From positions 1,359,791 to 1,423,790 of the forward strand of contig NC_018312.1 of NCBI RefSeq assembly GCF_000234665.1: DNA of 64,000 nucleotides, in the 5' to 3' direction. Origin of the DNA: Leishmania mexicana MHOM/GT/2001/U1103. Its lineage: Eukaryota; Euglenozoa; Kinetoplastea; Trypanosomatida; Trypanosomatidae. A program made the position numbers and the translations under genes. Below are positions 1-7,700 of this stretch, piece after piece. The stretch's first letter is position 1; the number at the start of each line of letters is the position of its first letter. The notes beneath the pieces were generated by a model. The model searched no databases. It was given only the letters and a program-made list of their open reading frames with translations, and was not told the origin of the DNA.

Positions 1-1
1 A

Positions 2-3000
2 CTGCTAGTGGCGGTACTCCTCGCTGCGCGGCTTCAGCATGTGCCGGAGGATGGGCTTCTTGTGATGAACCTGCTCGACCGCGGCGATGGCGCAGGTTCC
101 CAGCACGCGAGTCTCAGAATTCGCGGCCGCAGCTGCAGCGGCGCCGCGAGGCACAACGGGCAAGGCCGACGCAAGCGTTTTCTCCGCGCCAGCGGCGAGC
201 CCAACAAACTCGCAGATGTCGAGGACGACGAGAGTGGTCTGTACCCGATTTCAACGTACGCCGAGTTCCTCCAGGTGCTTGGCAGTGCGCAGGAGGACAG
301 TGAAGCGCGCATGTTGGCGACGGCGGCAGATGTGCTGCGGCTGCACCAACACCGCTATCGTGTGCTATCGCGGATCGGCCAAGGGGCACATTCTCTGTGC
401 TTCCTTGCGCTTCGCAAGGCACCGCCGCCGCCGCCGATACGGGTGCAGCAGCAGAAAGTAAAGGGGGCTGCCGCCGGCATTAACCGCAGGGTACGCATGC
501 TGGATGGTGCTTCGAGTCCCGTCGTGCGCTCACCCCTTTTCACGCGACCGCCGCGGTCGTTCCCAGCAGCGTCCACCACCCTCAGTACAGGCGTCCCGAC
601 CGCCGCCACTTCATCCCTGTGGGCCGCGCGGCACGACCAGAGCACGGCCGTCGTGGTCAAGTACACGCAGTGCCCTGACGACGCCACGCGTGCCGTCATA
701 ACACGCCTGTGCGAGCGCCTCCGCGACCTTCAAGCGGACGCTGTCACTGAGGCTTTGGGTGCGACAGGGGTGTATAGACAGCACCGCAACAGTGCCCCGT
801 CGCGTCACCCTCGCCGGCACCACCGCCCATCGGACACGTCGGCGACGGTGTCCCTTGCCGCCGCTCTTCGGCCTTTAGATGCGCCAACTCAACTCACACG
901 CGACATCGCCCACGAGGTGGCCAGCGGCGGTAGAAGCAATGACGGAGGTGCTGCGGCACAGTCGCCGAAAACGGCTGCCGAGGATGCCACGGCACCGCCT
1001 GCGAGCAGACAAGGCAGCAGTGCCATCGTCGTCACCGCAGGAAGCCGAGCGGGATGTCAGCCGCTGCCGCCACTGTCTTCTCCCGCGAATGAGGCTCGCG
1101 TAATCGACGGCGGCGACGACGATGACGACAAGAGCTGCGCATGGCTCGACGCTCACGAGGTGAACGTCGTCCTCTCGCTCTTCTTGCTGCTGCCGGAGGA
1201 CCTGTTTGTGTCGTACGAGGTGAGCGTCCTTCAGCAGCAAAACAGCGGCAGCCAGCACGCGCACGTCGACCGCAGCGGCCGCTTGACGCCGCTGAGCGTG
1301 TCACGGGCTGCGGTGGAATGGAATCGCCGACACGTCTGGCCCGGCGCGAACGCCGAGCCAGCAAAGGCGTCCCATCACCGTCAACACCATCGATGCACGC
1401 CGACGCTGTCAGCAGGGCAGAGCTTCCTCGCGCAGGCAACTCCGCGTGTATGCTGGGCTGCCTGCGTGAACCCGCTCCACCCCTCCACAGTCAGGCCGTG
1501 GAGTCTTTGCCTGGTCATGCCGTACGAGCGCAGCGGCGACCTTGCCGAGTTCATTTTGCGTTGCCAGCAGGTGCAACTGCTTCCCGCAGACGTGACGGGC
1601 GCGATGGACGCGAAGCGCACCAGGCTGAGCAGCGGAACCTCCGTGTCTCCTGCATGTGTGCCACCCGTCCACTACTGCTGGACCGAGTCGCTTCTCTGCT
1701 CCATCCTCTTCCAAGTATGCACTGGGCTTCAGCTGCTGCACGCGCAGTCGCCGCCCATCCTACACGGCAACATCAAGCAGACGAACGTGCTGTTGCGGGA
1801 GCCGGCCTCCTTCTCGGTGGCACGACGGCGCGTGGTCGTCGCTGGAACGCCGGCGGCACTGGCAGAGATGAAGACGGGCGTGAGCGACGGACTCGAGAAC
1901 GCTAGCGGCGATCTAGACATGGCCACTGCCGTGACGCGCGTGGCTAGAGCGCAGCAGGCAAGAGAGGGAGAAGGTGGCCGGCGGGACAGTCGCCTCGAAG
2001 CCAACATTGCCGCTGCCGCACGACCGCTATCGGCGCATACGTCTTTCTGGCGGGCGAGCAGCTTGGTAGCTGCTGCCACCGCTGTCTGGCAAGCTGGTTC
2101 GCCGGCCTTGCCCTCCCCGCTATCCATCGGATCACCGCCTTCTCTGTTCCGTGCTGGCGCTGCAGCGTCACCATCCACTGCGGTTTTTTCGCACAATGCC
2201 CTGCAGGAAGGGCAACCACAACTACAGCCACACGAAGACGAACAGCTGTGGCCGCAGGAGCGTGCACGGCGCCTGCTCAGCACGCACACCTACCTGCCCA
2301 TCAGCCTCACAGACGGCGGCATGTCGTGGTGGTTGACGGTGCAACTGCCGCTGCGGCTGCGCGGCTGCTTTGGGAGCACGATCCGCTCCACTCTTCGACA
2401 GACCCCCGCTGGGCTCTGCTGGCTGCGCCGGCTTGACTCGCCCCCGTCGTCGCTGCCGCCCATCACGGTGAAGAGCAGCATCATCCCGTCCGACGGCTGC
2501 ATGGCGGCGCTGGCTCACTTCTTGTTCACCTTTATCGATGTGCCCACGCACGTCGCACCGGAGTTGCTCTGGGGGCGGCTCTGCACGCTCTCGCAGTATG
2601 ACCACAGTGATGAAGAAGGCGGTGCTGCCGCCAGTCTCGCCGTGCCCGGCACGTCGCTGGCGCAGTCATCTTCGTCGCTCTACTCCACTCGAAACCGGCG
2701 AGAGCCGTACGCGGTGTCCTTTCGCCGCGACGGCCGTCGACGCGGCGATGTCGCGCGCGAGCCCACCGCCCGAGAGGCGGTGGGCTCAGCCAACCCTTTG
2801 CGTGCGACTGCTAATGACGAGCTGGGAACGAACTCGGCAGGGGACAATCAAGCCCTCGGTGCGCTTCCTCAGCAGCATCCACAGCCACAGCGGCAGGACG
2901 ACCCGTGCGCGGACGAAGACATGGACGATCGAGACGTGGAGTTCGACATCGATGAGGACGGTATCTTCACCCGCGAGGAAGTGAATGCGCTGACCTCCGC

Positions 3001-4258
3001 CATGTGGAAGGCGGAAGGGCTCACCCGTGTGCCGCGCAGCCGCCGCCGCTACCACCACGCTCTCCCTCAGCAGCGTACCTCCGCGGTGGCGATGGGCCCC
3101 TTGCTACCAGGAGCTCTCGCTACCTCCACTGCCACGCCGGGCCGAGGCTCCGTGCCAGACGTGACTCTGCAGCCGCTGCTGAACCCCACCGGGGAGGCAG
3201 GTGGCCGTCGGGGTTTGGGCAGTGATATTCGTGGACTGCCGTCGAGCTTCTCTGACGCACCTCTGTTTGTGAGCCCTACCACGGCCGCGGCAGGCCTGTC
3301 GTCTACATCGTCTCCGCAGTCGACGTCGCAGACGCTGCACCATCGCCACAATGATGTGGATCGCCAACTCTGTGGCAACAGCAACAACGGTGGTCGGCGG
3401 ATGGCCGGGGGGGGAGGAGGCTCAGTCGGTGGAGAAGGTAGCCGCAGCAGCTCGAGCGTGTACGAGGTGCTCATCCAACGGGTGCTGGCGATGGACACGG
3501 CGAGTGACATCTGGAGCCTCGGCATGCTGCTCTACGGCATGTGCGCCGACGCTGTGGATGCGCATCCGCAGCAGCAAACACCCGCTTCCACACCGACCTC
3601 TACGCTGAACCCGCCACATGCGACTGCAGCCGGCAGCTCTCGTGTCCACGCGCACAAGGACGTCGCTGACACGCTGCCTCCTGCAATGCCAGCGTGCACA
3701 TGTACGTCGCGGCTTGCCCAGCGCGCGTTTGCGGCACTCCTCGGCGACCTCTACGACCTTGCGGTAACAGGAGTGCCGAGTGGCGACCGTGGCAACAGCG
3801 GATGGAGTTGCGATCGCAGCGCGGGTCTGCGGTTTGTTGGCGGCGACGAGGTCGATGGCGTGGATGTGGAGCAGCTAGACGAAGATGCCGATGACCGCCT
3901 CCGCTGGCCCCGCTCGTGTGCGCTGGAGGATGAGGTCATGCAGGTCATCTGCGAGGCGGGCTACACACACGCTTTGGCGTCCGTCCTTGCGAGCATGCTA
4001 TCACCCGTAGCGGCACGCCGTTCAAGCGCTGGCGACATCGTGAACCAGTTACGTCTCGTGACCACAGCCGCCCCTGCCACCGTCGCATCCAACATCATGC
4101 GCGGTGGTGGAAGCGGCCTTGCGGATGCGGGTCACGAGTACAGTGTCGCCCAGCAAAGTCAGCTTCCGCGCACCCGGCACGGCGGTGGCGCAAGTGATGC
4201 CACGTCATCCGTCATGCTGCACGAGCAGACGGCACGCATGGCGCTTTGTCAGCGATGA
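2..4258 (+). CDS. Large pseudokinase-like protein, 5' end outside the window
   Basis: The frame is open to the left edge, so the start is probably upstream; the first ATG inside the window is at 65. Numbering residues from base 8, a kinase fold can be followed. A glycine-rich loop (YRVLSRIGQGAHS) starts near residue 117, a VVVK lysine lies at about 218, and a hinge-like LCLVMPYERSGDL near 500. The catalytic loop reads HGNIKQTNVLL (H586-G587-N588) where active kinases have HRDLKxxN. An APE motif is at 850-852 and DIWSLG near 1167. I could not find a DFG motif before the APE. Loss of the catalytic Asp and apparently of DFG argues for a pseudokinase. The core is broken by long Ser/Ala/Gly/Arg-rich inserts. 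An EF-hand-like loop lies at residues 980-991. The 'PPIxH' before the catalytic loop matches the next gene, so the two are probably diverged tandem relatives. Partners and role are unknown. Confidence 0.8.
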   Translation: MLVAVLLAARLQHVPEDGLLVMNLLDRGDGAGSQHASLRIRGRSCSGAARHNGQGRRKRFLRASGEPNKLADVEDDESGLYPISTYAEFLQVLGSAQEDSEARMLATAADVLRLHQHRYRVLSRIGQGAHSLCFLALRKAPPPPPIRVQQQKVKGAAAGINRRVRMLDGASSPVVRSPLFTRPPRSFPAASTTLSTGVPTAATSSLWAARHDQSTAVVVKYTQCPDDATRAVITRLCERLRDLQADAVTEALGATGVYRQHRNSAPSRHPRRHHRPSDTSATVSLAAALRPLDAPTQLTRDIAHEVASGGRSNDGGAAAQSPKTAAEDATAPPASRQGSSAIVVTAGSRAGCQPLPPLSSPANEARVIDGGDDDDDKSCAWLDAHEVNVVLSLFLLLPEDLFVSYEVSVLQQQNSGSQHAHVDRSGRLTPLSVSRAAVEWNRRHVWPGANAEPAKASHHRQHHRCTPTLSAGQSFLAQATPRVCWAACVNPLHPSTVRPWSLCLVMPYERSGDLAEFILRCQQVQLLPADVTGAMDAKRTRLSSGTSVSPACVPPVHYCWTESLLCSILFQVCTGLQLLHAQSPPILHGNIKQTNVLLREPASFSVARRRVVVAGTPAALAEMKTGVSDGLENASGDLDMATAVTRVARAQQAREGEGGRRDSRLEANIAAAARPLSAHTSFWRASSLVAAATAVWQAGSPALPSPLSIGSPPSLFRAGAAASPSTAVFSHNALQEGQPQLQPHEDEQLWPQERARRLLSTHTYLPISLTDGGMSWWLTVQLPLRLRGCFGSTIRSTLRQTPAGLCWLRRLDSPPSSLPPITVKSSIIPSDGCMAALAHFLFTFIDVPTHVAPELLWGRLCTLSQYDHSDEEGGAAASLAVPGTSLAQSSSSLYSTRNRREPYAVSFRRDGRRRGDVAREPTAREAVGSANPLRATANDELGTNSAGDNQALGALPQQHPQPQRQDDPCADEDMDDRDVEFDIDEDGIFTREEVNALTSAMWKAEGLTRVPRSRRRYHHALPQQRTSAVAMGPLLPGALATSTATPGRGSVPDVTLQPLLNPTGEAGGRRGLGSDIRGLPSSFSDAPLFVSPTTAAAGLSSTSSPQSTSQTLHHRHNDVDRQLCGNSNNGGRRMAGGGGGSVGGEGSRSSSSVYEVLIQRVLAMDTASDIWSLGMLLYGMCADAVDAHPQQQTPASTPTSTLNPPHATAAGSSRVHAHKDVADTLPPAMPACTCTSRLAQRAFAALLGDLYDLAVTGVPSGDRGNSGWSCDRSAGLRFVGGDEVDGVDVEQLDEDADDRLRWPRSCALEDEVMQVICEAGYTHALASVLASMLSPVAARRSSAGDIVNQLRLVTTAAPATVASNIMRGGGSGLADAGHEYSVAQQSQLPRTRHGGGASDATSSVMLHEQTARMALCQR
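2945..2980 (+). other. EF-hand-like calcium-binding loop inside the pseudokinase
   Basis: The twelve codons read DIDEDGIFTREE. This fits the canonical EF-hand loop spacing: Asp at 1, 3 and 5, Gly at 6, hydrophobic at 8 (Phe, where Ile/Leu/Val is usual) and Glu at 12. It sits in an acidic segment followed by a plausible helix. No second EF-hand is visible, so calcium binding is inference. Confidence 0.4.
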
Positions 4259-4769
4259 TCGCAGCAACAGAGCACAGCCACGTGTATGTGTGTGTGTGTG
4301 TAGATGGGTGTACGTGTTTCTACTCCGCAGCTTGTCGGACTCGTGCGGACGTGCTCAGCGAACGAGGGTGTGGTGTGGTGAGCAAGCCTGGTGGCCGGTC
4401 CTATGCTCGTGCTTTCTCTTGACTCTGGCTTGGTTTCTTTCGTTTTTTTTGGGGGGATGCGTCGTTTGAGTGCGCGCGCTTTCGCAACTTCTCCTCTGAG
4501 CGTCGTGGACGTGACTGCCTGGGCGGTGGCGCCCAGCACGGGCCGTCAGCGCCGCCGCCAGTCTCCGCTTCAGCCTGTCCACCGCCCCTCTCTCCTCTCT
4601 TCTTTCTCCGCTCTCCCTCCGGCGATGCGCATCGCAACCGTCGCCCCCCCCCCCACACACACACACATACACACGTCCCACGGGCCAGTAAGCAACGGAA
4701 TCCGGCGACCGTCGATCAACCCCGCCCCTCACCTTTTTCCCTACCTAGGCAGGCGCTGCCGCCGCCGCC
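4259..4769 (+). other. Intergenic spacer between the two kinase genes
   Basis: This 511-base non-coding spacer holds TG and CA microsatellites (about 4285-4302 and 4653-4675) and a T/G homopolymer stretch near 4443-4456. It ends in a pyrimidine tract leading to the splice acceptor of the next gene. No gene is visible. Confidence 0.7.
4722..4748 (+). promoter_or_regulatory. Candidate trans-splice acceptor (pyrimidine tract plus AG)
   Basis: The tract ccctcacctttttccctac is followed by TAG at 4746-4748, 21 bases before the ATG at 4770. A second AG lies at 4751-4752. This is the normal signal for spliced-leader addition and supports the chosen start. Confidence 0.55.
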
Positions 4770-7700
4770 ATGAACGTCTCCGCTTCGTCCTTCACCGCAC
4801 CACCGCTGACGAACTCCTATGCATATGCGGCCTCGCCATCCCCATCCTCGGCACCTTCAATGCGCACCGTGGGTGTTGCCGCAGCAGCAGCAGCAGCGGC
4901 GCTGTCGACAGTGCATGCCACGAGCGTGGCGAACAGCGGCGCAGCGGAACACAGCTGGACGAATGATGGCGGTGGTGGTGTCCACGGAGCAGCGCATACG
5001 CTCACCACCTCTGGCAGAGATATCTCTGTTGTCCTTCTGGTTGTCGCCTGCACGATGCTGGCCGTCACGATTGTGCTGCTGATCGTTGGTGTTCGCCTCC
5101 TCAAGCGGCTCGCGGTGGCTGTAGCAGCAGCGGAAGGTGCAAGGGGTCAGGATAGCCTAAGCAACGACCAGAGTGCCGGCGAGGCCGAGGCGTACATTAG
5201 TGTCGCCATCGACGACGATGACGACGAAGCAGCCTTGCACGACAACAGTGACAGCCGCACACGACTTTTGGAATATGCCGATGAGCGGGAGCCCCTGCTG
5301 CATCGTGTACGTGGTCGCGGCGGCGGAGCTGGACGTCATCGTCGCAGTCCTAGTCGCCAGCACCAACAGCCTGGTCGACAAACAACCTTGGCCCTGTTCG
5401 ACGCGCTCAACATTCTTCTCGGTGTCTTCTCCACGGCCCCCACCGCGGACGCTAACAGCCATGGGGGGACGGCGGCGCGGCGACGCCGGTCGAGAAGCCA
5501 TCAGACGGGGAGCTCAGCAGTGCCCACTCCCGAAAGTCAGCCAGCATCGCGCGGCTCAACACAGCAGCAGCGCCACGCTGGGCGTCGCGCCGGCCCTGAC
5601 GCGTTCGCCGCAGACGAGAGCACGGGGGATGCCTTCGGCGCAGGACCGCAGCCCACCCAGCACAGCAGCGGCGCGGCATATGGGTCGTCTGCAGTGCACG
5701 CAGGGGTTGAAAAGTCGACGGAAATGAAGGTGGCTACACCTGCCACCGTCGATTACGGCGGCACCCCACCCAGCGGCAGCGCTCAAATGCCGGTCTTTAC
5801 CGCGACCACCGAGCAGGACATGGTGGTGTACAACACGACGCACAACTCGCGCTACCGCCTCTTGCAGCGTATTGGCATGGGCGCCTTCTCCTCTGTCTAT
5901 CTGGTGCAGCACAAGACGACGGGCAAGAAGTGCGCGCTCAAATACATTCCATGCAAGGGCGACCGCGAGCGACTAGCAGCGCTGCGCGAGTGCGAGGTGA
6001 TCTACTGCCTGCAAGGGCACCCGCAGGTGATCCGTATTGTGGACATGTTTATGAACTACGAGTTCCAAAGTGCATCGGCGTCGCCCACCGTCGCCGGCTC
6101 TCCTACCACATTTATGACGAACTCTGGATGTAAAGGGCAGGCGTCTGGCCAGCAGAGCTCGCGGTCGTTTCCTGGCGTCCCACCAAGCGCGCCGGCAGCA
6201 ACCGCCGCCACCCTCGCACCCTCCGCGATCGCAAAGCCGGCGCCAGCGCCGCCCTCTGCCGCCCCGGCGAGCACGAACACCACGTTGGTCGCGGGGCGGA
6301 TGAAGGGACTCAACGACGCCGCGATGACGAAGGTGGGGCTGGGCAGCTCCACCGAGTTCCGCGCAGCAGCGCACGGCGAGGATGGCGATGGTCATGTTGA
6401 TGACAGCTGCGTGGATAGTGACAGGTGTAGTGAGAGGCGCCGGCGCGGCAGCTGTCCGCGCATGCGCCGATCCGTCGAAGGAGTAGCCTGGAGTGCCTGC
6501 ATGGTCAACGCTGACCATGCCAGTGACGGGGAAAATGAAGAGAGCGCCTTCAGTGAGCACAAGCAGCAAGGCAAGCAGTCTATGCGCGCGTCCTCCGGGT
6601 GCTGTTCACGTCCGCCTCCGTACAGCGTGCAGCACACGAGTCAAAGTAGCAGCAGCGTCCATTCTCCCCTCGGCGCCGCCGGTGGAGGGGCGCAAGGGTG
6701 CGGACACGTACCTTTGCAGTCTGCTCATCACTCATCGACTACAGCGTCCACCATAGCGTCAGCGGCTCGTGCTGCCGCCACCGGTGCATTGTTCCCACCT
6801 CGTGACGAGGCGCGCGCCGACCTGCCCCACGTGGGTTGTCACGCGACCGACGCACCAGATGTGGTGGTCCATAACGAGAGCGTCACCACCGCGACAAAGA
6901 TGCACCCCTGCTTTCCATCGGCGACGCGCAACGCTGCGGTGAGTCGAAGCAGCGAAGTCAGTCATGAGCCTGGCACCCTTGAGGACTACGACGGCGGCGA
7001 TGGTGTTCACAGTGGAAGACGAGTGGAACAAAGGCAGAGCACGACGAGCGAAAGGACCAAGCCAGCATCGCAGTCGCGCAGGGCGTCGTCGGAGGGCCGC
7101 GGCTCAGATGGAGCAGAGGACGGCCATGCTGATATCGACGCGCGCAGAGAGGAGCGGTGGACAGGACTGCGCGGTGATGCCGACGCAGATGAAAGGCGCA
7201 GCTGCAAAGGCAGCAATGCGCGCTCTAGTGCTACCAGCTCCAGCGGTGCGGAGGAAGAGCCCATTCAGCCGATCCACCGCATCTTCGTGCCGCCACCGTA
7301 CGTGCACCCACCGTCAAACAGAACGGCTGCTGCGCCTAAGAGCTACAGCATCTGCAGCAACAACATCGTGAGCAACGCAGTCACTGGCAAAGGTGCCGCC
7401 TCGGTGCTGCAGCCGCAGAACCCGACCTATGCGACAGGTGGGGGAAGCCCCACAGTGCGCCACCTGTGCTCCGCCTTTCCGACCGCCACAGCCGGCGGGT
7501 CGCTGCCAGCAACCGCACCTCCCCCACCGTTCGCGGACGCTTCCGCCTCGCTCGTGTTCTCGTCGCCGTCACCGTCGGCGGCCGCGAGCCTGCCTGACAC
7601 AGCTGGTAGGATTCTCCACACGTCCACCCTTCCGCACCAGCAGCAGCACTCGCAACCCATACCGCCGTGTGTGGCCTCTTACGCCCCTGCTCGTGCTGCC

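Noticed and set aside
4770..4860. Ala/Ser/Pro-rich start of the kinase as a signal peptide
   Set aside because: The hydrophobic helix lies at residues 85-112, too far from the N terminus for a cleavable signal, so it is treated as a transmembrane anchor.
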